This document shows positions 37,949 through 48,199 of a stretch of DNA of 64,000 nucleotides, piece by piece (the stretch's first letter is position 1; each line of letters starts with the position of its first letter). The DNA lies in assembly GCA_050084515.1 (NCBI GenBank), contig CM114272.1, positions 55,056,001-55,120,000 on the forward strand, written 5' to 3'. The position numbers were made by a program, and so were the translations under genes. The notes under the pieces were generated by a model. That model was not told where the DNA came from. It saw nothing but the letters and a program-made list of their open reading frames with translations, and did not search any database. Source of the stretch: Blasia pusilla (Eukaryota; Marchantiophyta; Marchantiopsida; Blasiales).

Positions 37949-38583
37949 TTTCATGATAACCACTAGGGCTTGTTTGCTTGCGAACACCATTTGCAAGAAA
38001 AAGTATATGTCCACTCGCTGAAGCGCCATCTATTTGATATTGTGGCGGGTTGTAACATCATTGCAGTACGTTCAAAAAAATTCTTCTCATTTTTTACTCT
38101 CTGCTATCCGATTTTCCCCACGGAAATTCCAGAGGAAATTTTCTTTGTAAGTTATTACCAATTTTATTTTAATTCTTTAAGAATTTTTTTTTATTGGAAT
38201 GGTTTGCATTGGTTTCCCTATTAATCATGTGAGGAGCGGGAATGTTCCTTCCCTACGAGTTTAAATTACCTTTAATAAATAATTTTATGTGTTATTTTAA
38301 ATTAATTTTGAATGATTTTATTAGTTCATAAAATGAGTAATCTTATTGGTTGAAAACATCAAGTGTCAAAAGCATGAGTGGTTTCAAAATGAAAATGCCG
38401 TATCCATTAATAATAGAGATTTCAAGTTATATATTTTATCATGCTAACCCTCATACATTGTCTCATGTGAATGTCGAGCTACCCCCACTCCAATCACTTA
38501 AGCCTCCTTCACAAGAGAGCCATACGAGTTGTTTGCAATGTCATATCTCTCTTGGAAGTCTTAAAAATTATAGAAGAATGCTA
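37944..38583 (+). repeat. Right copy of the ~640-bp direct repeat
   Basis: Same order of words as 34,264-34,909, in the same orientation, starting CTAGTTTTCATGATAACC immediately at the putative Helitron 3' end. The similarity ends abruptly at ~38,583 before a poly(T) run at ~38,596. It may be the 5' part of a second, truncated, head-to-tail Helitron copy. Confidence 0.85.
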
Positions 38584-39329
38584 CATGTGTATAGTTTTTT
38601 TTTTTTTTTAGTTAGCGTATAGATATTAAAAACATTTAACCATAACCAAATTCTAGGAATTTTTTTGTCCCAAAATACATTTTATACCTAATTTTTTAGT
38701 TTCAAAGAGGATTTGCAAAACAAGAAAGTTTCCAAAAAAGACCTAGCAAGCCTATTGTGCCTTCCGAGATTTATAGATAAGATTCATTATGTGAGAACTT
38801 GACAAGTAACATAGCTACATTACGCATATCTACAACCTTATCCAACATCATGTCCATACATATTTTTAAGCCTTATGTTCGTTTCTAGGATAAAATTAAG
38901 AAGCCTATGATGATGGAAGCCTCTAATGGTTGTTCTATGTAAACATAATTGTTTTATGGATACGTTCGCCTTTGCATAGAATGATTAAAGAGTTTGGGAT
39001 TCAACATGATATGATCAAAGATGAACAACTAAATATTTGAATAATGGCCATGTGTAAGTTATTCCCCACTTTGGGGCTCTTTAGGTTAAAAAGAGGTTCT
39101 TATCATTTCAAGAATTTACCTTTATTTGGACATAATTTACTTTCTTGATTTAAATGGTAGCTATTGTGTGGAAAGTTACTATGTAACTATGGGAACCATA
39201 CACAAGTGATTCCCATAGTAACTTCCAACACAAGTTACTATTGGAAGCCTGAGGGAGATAAGGCCAGTAGATCCAAAGGTTGCATGTGGGAAAAATCCAT
39301 ATCCGCGGATATGTCTATGTCCTTGGACT
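38584..39329. other. AT-rich sequence with a short hairpin, no gene recognised
   Basis: Begins after the Helitron repeat with a T-run. At 39,183-39,195 and 39,210-39,222 there is a near-perfect inverted pair (GTAACTATGGGAA / TTCCCATAGTAAC). No coding domain. Confidence 0.5.
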
Positions 39330-40055
39330 TACGTCTGTTCTATGGAAGGACTTGTCCATGTGAGGCCCACCATCCCTTTCTCATCCCCCACACTCACCTC
39401 TGTATTATGCACTCGCCCAGTTTTTCCTCCTCCCACCTCCATTCCCTCCCCCCTTGCTACCCTACCCTACCCACCATTGCCCTCCCTCCTACCACAAGCA
39501 AAAGGTACAAGTCTCACCTCTTGGAATCCATATCCAAACTATTCCATCCATGTTTGTCTTAGGGACGGACTTGTGTACTTTTTAGCAACCATGGTAGATC
39601 CCAAGGATTTATGAACTTGAGAGGTCACACTTAGTTCCATCTCAAAGTTGTACCTTTCTCAAGCACTTATCATATGAATAAACTATATTCTCTCACTAAA
39701 AAATGGGTAAATCTTCATATTTATGAGCATAAATCCTTTGATCAATTGAAAATTCTTCTTCTTAATCGGAAGTCATAACACCTTCCTTTTCATGGTTGCA
39801 AAAAATTGGACAAGTCTATCCCTAGGACAAACAAGTTTAGACATGTCCACCAACATGGATTTCAAAAGATGGGGCCCAAACTTATAGTTCATTATGGAAG
39901 GCAAGTCAAGGGTGGGCAAGGTAATAAGGGGGGGAGGAAGTGGATGTGGGAGGAGGAAGAAACGAGAAAATGAGGATCACAAAGGCAAGTGGGGGGATGA
40001 GAAAGAAGGGGTAGATGGGTCCCCCATGGACAAGTCCTTCTAGAAGACGGAATTA
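39330..40055. repeat. Large inverted repeat with ~270-bp arms
   Basis: Left arm ~39,330-39,605 and right arm ~39,780-40,055 (reverse complement). Shared in order: GGAAGGACTTGTCCATG (GAAGGACTTGTCCATG in the right arm), TTTCTCATCCCCC, TTCCTCCTCCCAC, CTCCCCCCTT, TTGTC(T/C)TAGGGA, then TTTTGCAACCATG (TTTTAGCAACCATG in the left arm). The spacer is about 175 bp. The arms are clearly diverged, so they are old. They are related to 13,800-13,980. It could be two inverted insertions of one short repeat or a foldback element. No coding domain. Confidence 0.7.
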
Positions 40056-40322
40056 AGTCTTCAAACCATACCCATTCTCCTAATAAGAGGCTTGGGTTAC
40101 ATACACAACACAAGGAGGATCATAGCTCCGCCGCCTCATGCGAAGAGGTTCAACAAAGAGAGAATGAGCTCTCAAGCTCTCTCTCTTGGAGGTATATCCC
40201 CTTCCCTCTCCACAATAACCTATACTTGCAGGTCACCTATATGGCTCTGGACCTGCTGAAGCGGGTCCAGGGCCATTTACCAAAGTGCAAAGTCAACCAT
40301 ACCAAAAACGATAACTATACTA

Positions 40323-40988
40323 AACCACATAACATACATTGCAAGCATGCATGTTAATAGTAAGTTCCTCAATATGGCTCTAAATGAGCCGAAACGAAGG
40401 AAAACTTGCTCTCTCACGTTACCCGTGGCCTTAGTAGATCATCCTCGACCTCCTAAGTTTTTCCTCCAGTATCTCCGAAGGCACTCTACTAAATCTCGTC
40501 AATCTATTCTAACAGATGTGATAGATGTTGTGCGCATACATATCACTACACAATATACATCGCTATAAGGGAACATACACACAAACACGAATCATCCCAT
40601 GCTAACTCATGTCATCCAAAAATCAAAACAAAAAGTACCAAAATATCTCCAATCGCCCTTCTAGTTGGTGGTTAGCTTCCTCTAACTCCAAATAGCCATC
40701 TATCCCTACCTATCATGACATATATCTCTCAGAAGGTAAGAGCAAAAAGGACGGGTGCTCAGGTGGCCCCATCGTTAGTCGTATTCTTGTCATCTATGTC
40801 ACAGACACAAGTCAGAATCTAGAACTACCTACTCTATATACATGTGGGGCATATCCATCGCCTAAGGAAGCCTCACTAAGAGGTGGCATTAGACATGCCA
40901 TATGCCATCCTCTCGAATATCTATCATAGAAGAGCATAGTGGCTGCAGTACGGGCGTAACCACATAACATACATTGCAAGCATGCATG
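40323..40988. repeat. Perfect 31-bp direct repeat, 635 bp apart
   Basis: The same 31 bases (starting AACCACATAACATACATTGC, ending GCATGCATG) occur at 40,323-40,353 and 40,958-40,988. The intervening ~600 bp shows no domain. Perfect identity over 31 bp in otherwise decayed sequence suggests a local duplication or the ends of a small element. Confidence 0.9.
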
Positions 40989-41159
40989 AACTACTGATAA
41001 GCTCGGATCAACTCTTTCATCAATGTTAGGAAGGTGACAAGGGTTTAGGTTACGCACATGGTCCTTCCAAACCATACCATCACGTCCCTCCAATAAGAGA
41101 ACACAAGATGGTAAAACCTCACGCACTCTCAAGATAGTGGGCGTTCCAATCACATCTAA

Positions 41160-41454
41160 CGTCGTGGGTGCAAGGTTGCACGGAAATTGACATATCCGAA
41201 CATGACCACGGACATGGAAAACCGATCGCAAGCATGGGTTCTTTTGGCGCCCAGATCGATCATGCGGGCTCCAACCACGAAAACCAGCGCGAGCCTGCAC
41301 AAGGCTCGTATTGCGGGCTCGCAACTCGCGCAAAGCCCGCACGCAGGCTCTGCACAGGATACGGCGCGGGCCTAGGAGCCCACATGCGGTCTAGGTCGCG
41401 GGCCCCAAATCCCACACGTGGGCTTATTGCGAGCGTTGGAGCCCGTGTGCGGGC
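41160..41454. repeat. GC-rich GCGGGCT/AGCCCGC-word repeat, left part
   Basis: Sharply GC-rich, with repeated words such as GCGGGCTC, GAGCCCGT, AAGCCCGC and GCGCGGGCC in both orientations. The complete copia element inserted into it: CGGGC at its right edge is duplicated at 46,439-46,443, where the same type of sequence continues. Related in style to 13.6, 46.4 and 56.7 kb. Not coding. Confidence 0.75.
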
Positions 41455-41766
41455 TATTGAAGATTGAGTTACAGTCAACCTCATGAGACACCTGAACTGC
41501 TATATTTGGTACTCACACGAAGTAGGGAAGCTTAATCTTGGCTAGTCAATTAAGCGTGATTATCTTAACTAAGATTAGTTAATCACATTTAGTCTAACTC
41601 GAGACTATGGTTAAGATTAGGGTTAGGGTTGCTTGTACATATCCTATAAAATTGAGAAGGGGACCAGCCTCTACTCATTCTCTTATTGCAAATTTTGTTC
41701 TCCATGGTGGTGTGTGAGTGTGAGAGCCGTTTCCCACCAATTATGCTTCTTTAGCAGTTTTCTACA
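41455..41766 (+). repeat. Copia 5' LTR
   Basis: 312 bp, beginning TATTGAAGATTG (TA in place of the usual TG) and ending TTTTCTACA. Boundaries are set by the CGGGC target duplication and the adjacent primer-binding site. It contains two TTAGGG-like words that are LTR sequence, not telomere. Confidence 0.95.
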
Positions 41767-41778
41767 TGGTATCAGAAC
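41767..41778 (+). promoter_or_regulatory. Copia primer-binding site (initiator tRNA-Met)
   Basis: TGGTATCAGAAC directly abuts the 5' LTR. The usual plant copia site, complementary to the 3' end of initiator tRNA-Met, is TGGTATCAGAGC; here one base differs. Confidence 0.9.
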
Positions 41779-42270
41779 GATATGAGAACATCACTTGAAA
41801 TTCTTGGTGTTTGAGGAGAGAAGAGAGGCAAGAGAAGGCACAATTTCAGTTTGGGAGAAGGAAATTTTGTTCAAAGCTCAGTGGGTGCAGATTTGAAGGT
41901 GCTAGAACTTTGGAGGTATTTTTTAGGGCTTTCTCGTTTGATTCAGTCATCTAGTTTCGTGACTGCTAGAAATATGCCAAAGGTTGGTTGTAGCCATTTT
42001 TTAGAGCTTGTCAAGAGCTTTCTAATACATCTAAAATCGCTCAATTTTGACATTTTGAACTCATGCAATAGCAAGTCCAGGGTAGGAAAGTGCAATTAGT
42101 GAAGAAAAGTTTTGCAGTTTTCTCTCTACAGACCAATTTCGACTAGTTCTTTCATACAATTGATCAATTTTGGAAAATTTCAGGTCAATTTCTATGTAGG
42201 AGTGGTCTATGCTTCAATTGGAGTAGTAGAGTGCCTGAAATTCTTTTTTTGTGAGTCCAATCATTCGTCA

Positions 42271-42530
42271 TGGAGTATTCCTTAACAACAATCACAAGCG
42301 AGAAGCTAGATAAGCAGAATTACAATGTCTGGAAGTTTTGCATGAGACAATTTCTCATGGGTCAAGAATTATAGGAGTTTGTCATAAGTGATGAGGCCAA
42401 GCCATAAGGTGACTCAACAGACTTGAATATTCGCGCTTGGAACAAATGCGCAAGGCAAGTAAAGGAGGAAAAATTAGGTTTACTTCATGTGAAGACTTCG
42501 GATGGAGTCTTATCATGAACTCATGTTGTT
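42271..42530 (+). pseudogene. Copia gag N-terminal segment
   Basis: Opens at ATG 42,271 with MEYSLTTITSEKLDKQNYNV and then WKFCMRQFLMGQ, typical of copia gag N-termini (K/L-x-NY-x-W-K-x-x-M). Several stops follow (after MGQEL, after AKP and after GVLS). The frame ends where the inverted segment begins at ~42,530. Confidence 0.8.
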
Positions 42531-44385
42531 GGAGTTCGTTTGATTAAGAAGATTGCACACGCTACAACTTCTGCCCTATACACCTTAGGCATGTTCTTCT
42601 CATTCAGCCTAGCTCGTGCCGTCTCAACAATATGTCGATTCTTCCTCTTAGCCATTCCATTTTAATGTGGGATGTAACGGCAAGTCACTTGATGTTGGGT
42701 GCTATTGTGACGTAAATAGTCATCAAAATATGTTGAAAGATACTCTACTCCTCCATAATAACGCAATTTGAGAATGTGTTCTCCAATATGCTTCTCTACT
42801 AGAACTCTGAATGTTTGGAACACTGAAAATACTTCTAACTTGGCTTAAAAAATATATTCATATATACCTAGAAAAGTTATCAATAAATAAAACAAAGTAT
42901 CGCCAACCACTAAGGCTATGTTGTGATGTTGTCCTCACATCATTGTGAATCAATTCCAATATCTTGGATGCTCTTCTACCTTGCTTTGGAAATGGAAATC
43001 TAGCTTGTTTTCCAAATCGGCTAGCAAGACATACCTCTAACGTAGCAGGACTCACTAATTTAGGAATTCCTATTACTATATTAGATGATGAAAGACTCTG
43101 CAATCTTTGAAAATTCATATGTTCAATTCTCTTATGCCACACATTTAGATCTGTGACTTGTTGGCCAGTTTGACCACACATAGTTGTTTGAATCTCTAGC
43201 ATGGAAACATCTAATTTGAACATTCTGCCAAATCTAGTTCTTTTGGCTATCGTAGTCTTGCCATCCATTGTTTCAATGAAACAACCATATGTGTTAAACT
43301 TCACTTGAGAACCATATTCTACTATCTATTCTACAAAGATGAAGTTTCTCACAATGGTAGGAACATAGAGAATATTTCCAAGAGCAAAAAAACCATCTGA
43401 TGCTATTGGAACTTTATCCGTGTGCGTGATATGATGTTGAGTGTCATCTCCTATGAGCACTATTGTAGGATGTTCCACCGGCTTCATACTACTGAACCAT
43501 TTAGTTTGTGAGGTCGTGTGATTTGATGCACTAGAGTCGATGTATCAATGTGTTGTCGAGTCTTTCTTGACCATTGCTCCCATATGATCAGTCATGACCA
43601 AGAGGTGCTAAGTTTGTAAATGTTTTTGTTCGTAATACTGCCCATGGTGTTGCTGCTCCACATAATTTTGTTGTTGTAAGGCTCATGTTCTCATATCTGC
43701 CTTCTTTTTGAAGCAAAACTTTGCATAGTGACCCTTTATCCCACAGTAATTGCAAGATCCAGGGACCCTATGTTGTTGACCTCGACCCCCACGGTTTCCA
43801 TCATCACCACCTTGTGATTGTGTCTGATACTGGTTGGTAGTTGATTGAGTAACGTTATATTGAGTGCCTCTTCCTCTATATGCTTGATATCCACCACGAC
43901 CACGGAGGCTTCATCCACGATCTCTGCCTCTGTTTGATCCATTATCTGCAAATAGAGCACTCTTGTGCTGATTGGATGAGCTACCGTTGCCTATTAGGCG
44001 CATCTTCTCGTTGATTAACAATGGGACTAACTCTTGAAGGGTTGGATATTTCTTTCTCATGGAGATAGAGGTCTCAAAGGACTTGTAATCCTTTGGAAGA
44101 CCTTGAAGAGTGAACAAAATCAGATCATCATCTTCAACTGTCACTCCAATGCTATTCAACTGATCCATAATATGTCTGATACTCAAGACATAATCATTGA
44201 TGCTCTAAAATCCTTTCCTCACTTCATTCAATTTTTGTTTCAATTGAAGTTTTCTGGCCTTTGTAGATGTCTAGAACAGCTTTTCCAATGCATCCCAAGC
44301 CTCCTTCGGAATATTAACATCTTGAATGTGACATATCATTGGCAAATTGGTAGTTATTGAAATGTAGTGGATTCGGCTGTATTTG
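42530..44385 (-). pseudogene. Inverted copia segment: gag remainder, zinc knuckle, integrase
   Basis: Reads on the minus strand, from 44,385 downwards. Gag UBN2-like part at ~44,340-43,911 (IPKEAWDALEKLF, then IMDQLNSIGV and LQGLPKDYKSFETSI). A CCHC knuckle at ~43,765-43,720 (CNYCGIKGHYAKFC). The pre-integrase and integrase at 43,304-42,858 (VWHKRIEHMNFQRLQSL, then ELIHNDV and FVLFIDNFSRYI). The integrase core tail at ~42,690-42,540 (NGMAKRKNRHIVE, then EKNMPKVYRAE). Frameshifts separate gag, knuckle and integrase. About 60 residues between this tail and the plus-strand sequence resuming at 44,385 seem missing. Confidence 0.9.
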
Positions 44386-46126
44386 TTTTGCTCATGTTCC
44401 TTATAAGAGAAGTCATAAATTAGATCCCAAGTTTGAAAGATGTATCTTCATTGGCTACCTTGATGGAACTAAGAGGTATAAGTGCTACATTCAATCCTCT
44501 AGGTAGCTTATTATTAATCGCAATGTTATCTTTGATGAGCTAAAGTCATGCTATGCTCCCTTTGAGCCTATTCCATCTCTAAACTCGTCTGTTGAGGGGG
44601 AATATGACTGTAAACCAACAGACATTGCCTTCAAATTCCCCAAGTACTAGTGTAGGATTAGAGAGATCTTAGATTCATCAGTTAAATCTTCGAGTCCATG
44701 GATTGAAAGAGTACGTATTCAGTCTGTTGACACTACTCGAGTAAGGTATCAGACGCAAGAGTAAGATACAAAGCAAGATTGGTGGTTAAGGGCTATGCAC
44801 AACAATATGGCATTTATTATGAGGAAAATTTTAGCCGTGTTGCAAAGATGATGACTACGAGAACAATGGTTGCAGTTGTAATAAGTAAGAAGTGGAGATT
44901 ACATCACATGGACGTCAAGAATGCCTTCTTGAATGGAGATATATATGAGGAGGTATATATGACTCAACCACTTGGATATGAGCATCCCGAGTTTCCATTT
45001 CGATTATACAGGTTGAAGAAAGCTCTATACGAGCTCAAATAAGCTCCAAGAGCTTGGTATGGCAAGATTACATACATCCTACAAGAGTTGGGATTTAAGG
45101 TATGTGATTTCGACTCCTCATTATATGTCTTGAGAGGACAAGATCATATGGTTATTATTGTGTTGTATGTTGACGACCTCTTGATTACTGTGAGTATTGA
45201 AGAAATATTACAACAAGTTAAGCTGAAGTTACAAGCAGAATTTGATATGAAGGACTTGAGAAAACTCAAGTACTTCCTTGGTGTTGAATTTATCAAGGTT
45301 GGAAAGAGCATGTGGTTACTACAATGACAATATGCTATTCATATGCTTTCAAAATATGGTATGATGGCTTGTAAGCTAATCTCTACACAATTGCACCAAA
45401 TTGTGATCCTAAGATTGGATAAAGGAGAGTTGCTTGCGGATTCTAATATGTACAGGCGCATGGTTGGAAGTTTGATCTATCTGACTATAACCAGGCCAGA
45501 TTTGAGCTATGCAGTTGGCCTAGTGAGCCAATTTATGCAAGCACCTCGAAAACCTCATCTTGATGGTCTGAGGAGGATTATCCCGTATGTGAAATTCTCT
45601 GTTCAATTCAGGCTTCAATTTGAACCTTCTTCGAGTTTACAAATAGAGGGATTCACGAATGCTGATTGGGCAGGAAGCGTGTCTGATCGACAATCCAAAT
45701 CTGGTTATTCATTACTTTGGGAAGCGCAACTATAAGTTGGGCTTCAAAGAAGCAACCTTCAGTTTCTTTATATTCAACAGAGCCTGAGTATAGAGGAGCA
45801 ACCAATGCAACATGTGAGGCGATGTGGCTTCATCGATTACTTGTTGAGATTGATGTTCGTAACTTAGGACCTAGTGTAGTATATGCAGACAATATTAGTA
45901 GCATCAAGCTTGCTCATAACCATGTGTTTCATGCTCGTACAAAGCATGTTGAGGTGCACTATCATGTTATTAGAGAGAAAGTGCTTGCAGGAGAAATTGA
46001 TCTTGTGTATATAGGTACATATCATCAAATTGCTGATATCTTTACAAAGACATTGTCTAGAGATAAGTTTGAGATGTTTAGAAATGATTTAGGCGTTAGA
46101 GATATCGATATGAGCTTGAGGGGGAG
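44386..46126 (+). pseudogene. Copia integrase tail, reverse transcriptase and RNase H
   Basis: Begins with the integrase C-terminal signature (HKLDPKFERCIFIGYLDGTK). RT from ~44,760: ARLVVKGYAQQYGI, HHMDVKNAFLNGDIYEEVYM, LYELK, APRAWYGK, and an intact YVDD at 45,166-45,177. RNase H from ~45,640: NADWAGSVSDRQSKSGYSLL, then after a frameshift at ~45,715 SWASKKQPSVSLYSTEPEY, KHVEVHYHVIREKV and DIFTKTLS. Stops interrupt it after LYELK (~45,040) and after MWLLQ (~45,325), so the polyprotein is dead although the active-site motif survives. Confidence 0.95.
46113..46126 (+). promoter_or_regulatory. Copia polypurine tract
   Basis: A purine-rich stretch ending TTGAGGGGGAG immediately before the 3' LTR, the usual position and composition of the plus-strand primer in plant copia elements. 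Confidence 0.9.
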
Positions 46127-46438
46127 TATTCAAGATCGAGTTACAGTCAAGCTCATGAGATACCTAAAGTGCTATATTTGATACTCAGACGAAGTAAGGA
46201 AGCTTAATCTTGGTTAGTCAGTTAAGCGCAATTCTTTTAACTAAGGTTAGTTAATCACAGTTAGTCTAATTCGAGACTATGGTTAAGATTAGGTTAAGGG
46301 TTGCTTGTACATACCTCATATAATTGAGAAGGGTACCAGCCTCCACTCATTCTCTCATTACAAATTTTGTTCTCCATGGTGGTGTGTGAGTGTGACAGCC
46401 GTTTCCCACCAATTATGCTTCTTTAGCAGTTTTCTACA
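46127..46438 (+). repeat. Copia 3' LTR
   Basis: 312 bp, TATTCAAGATCG to TTTTCTACA, followed by the target duplication CGGGC. Most differences from the 5' LTR are transitions, as expected of old, methylated insertions. Confidence 0.95.
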
Positions 46439-46560
46439 CGGGCTAGGGCACATGCTAGGCGGGCCTGCTGTGGGCCAAGGGGTTGTGGGTGGACCCGGTG
46501 ATTTTAGTAGGGTATTAAATGAGTTTTTTCTAGGGTTAGGGTGATTGACGGCTTGAGAGG
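46439..46560. repeat. GC-rich GCGGGCT-word repeat, right part
   Basis: Continues the island cut by the copia insertion: CGGGCTAGGGC, GGCGGGCCTGCTGTGGGCC, then a TAGGG-containing tail and a return to AT-rich DNA. Confidence 0.65.
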
Positions 46561-46854
46561 TTGGAGTAGGGTTGTTGTAGTAGATGATAGATTAATTAGA
46601 AATGAGAATAACTGAAGAATTGATGATAGTAGTGGTGGAGAAAGGAAGGCCAGTGTTAAAATAGGTTTGACATAGATAGCTAAATTTTATTAGTGAGAAT
46701 AAGTTTTGCCACCAAGTTTTGTTATTGAAGCATTCGTGGACAATATTTGGTGTAATTTGCATATATTTTACTGGTCGGTATATCCTACTATTGACATAGT
46801 AAATTATTGGGAATTATCCAAATATTGTTAGGTGGGGTTAGTGTCTACTTGTAG

Positions 46855-47115
46855 TCATGACCAAAGCCAGAGAAATCCAATAGATCGTGAAGCAACATTC
46901 AGAAGAAGTACAGATGGAAGATGGAACATCAAGCAGATGGCAATGCAAGTATTGTTCCTATTCTATGAAAACCTATCATAACACGCGGATGGTGGAGCGT
47001 TTTACACGAGAGACACGAAAGACAAAGGATGGGAATTAGGATACCCATCATGCCAAATTATGTGTGAAGGTCACTCCCAATGTGCAACGGGATCTCCAAA
47101 ACAAGGTACTAGTGG
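46855..47115 (+). pseudogene. BED-type zinc finger fragment of an hAT transposase
   Basis: Plus-strand translation gives, with stops, SRWQCKYCSYSMK, then ERFTRETRKTK, then HAKLCVKVTPNVQRDLQNKV. W-x-C-x2-C, then a basic H-rich stretch and a conserved tail V-x-x-x-V-x-x-x-L, resembles the BED finger at the N-terminus of DUF659-type hAT transposases. It is opposite in strand to the transposase at 49.6-51.6 kb and is not its own N-terminus in this arrangement. Confidence 0.5.
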
Positions 47116-48195
47116 AAAATGGACAAAGAAAGACTTAAATCTATTTTTCAAGTTTTGATTGTCATGGATTTAATTAGAATATTTTTAGACAAACTTGGGA
47201 TCAAAATAATTTTCAACTAATTGAGAAAATTTGAAGACCCCTATCAAATCTGCCCATGAATTATGATTTTTTTTTACGTCTATCCTATACTAAGCAAAAA
47301 TAAAAATGAGTAATTTCTTAATAATATTTAATTAACTAAAATTCAAACATCTTCCGCGATGAAATCTTCTAGAGTATTTTTCATTTGTTAATATTTCCTC
47401 ATTTGAGAATTTAAAAGTATATTTTCTAGGTTTATACAAAAAAAATTTAAAATTTAGTTTTGAAGGGAAATCAAAATTTCTTTCGGATAAAAATGAAAAG
47501 GATAATAGGATAGTAATGGGAGAAGAATTATTCTTCAAAATAAAGGAAAACCTATTATTTCTATAGCATTTTTAAATTTCAAGTTAGATTGGGGGAAAAT
47601 TTAATCCCTCATTTGGGAAATAAATTTATCAAAATAAGTGGTTTTATTTTATTTATTGAAAAATGGAAATTGGAAAAGGGATGATTTTTTTTCCCAAAAT
47701 TAATAAAGGAAAATATATATGTTTGAATGTAAAGGAAAATAATTTTTGAATTGTGTTTGGTGAGCAATATTGCATGGGGTAGAATTCATAAGGGATTTGT
47801 ATGGAATAGGAAACAAATTTTACTTATTAATTCATAATTTATTTAATATTATAATATAAATATTACTTTATTAAAATAAAATAAATTTTTAGATGAATAA
47901 ATTATTTGTGGCTTGATTCATATGTAATGGAAACGGAAATTGAATTTTAATGGAAGAGGAATAGATTTTGTTCGAATTTTATGAAAGGGTGAATTTACTT
48001 AGAGGACTAGGATATTATAATATCATTTACATTTTAATTGAGGAGTGTAATTACTAACAAGAGTGAAATGTAATAACTTTTCTAAGATTTTATATAACTT
48101 AAAATATTTTTAATTTTTTAAAATATAAAATTATTAGTATTATTTAAAATAACAATTTTTATTAAAATGTGATATTTTGGGAAAGTATGTTATCT
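47116..48195. other. Strongly AT-rich sequence, no gene recognised
   Basis: A/T-rich throughout, with only short frames. Nothing recognisable on either strand. Confidence 0.5.
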
Positions 48196-48199
48196 AGAG

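Larger units (their letters stand above)
41455..46438 (+). mobile_element. Complete-length Ty1/copia LTR retrotransposon with internal inversion
   Basis: 4984 bp, flanked by the 5-bp target duplication CGGGC (41,450-41,454 and 46,439-46,443). It has two 312-bp LTRs with about 29 mismatches and no gaps by my hand alignment (about 91% identity), a primer-binding site right after the 5' LTR, and a purine-rich PPT right before the 3' LTR. gag start and RT-RNase H are on the plus strand, but 42,530-44,385 (rest of gag through integrase) lies on the minus strand. Stops and frameshifts occur in all coding parts. The 14-21 kb relic of the same family has everything in one orientation, so the inversion happened in this copy. 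Not autonomous. Confidence 0.95.

Noticed and set aside
41612-41632. TTAGGG-like words suggesting an interstitial telomere
   Set aside because: Only two units, located inside the copia LTR and shared with its other copies; the plant telomere unit is normally TTTAGGG in long arrays.
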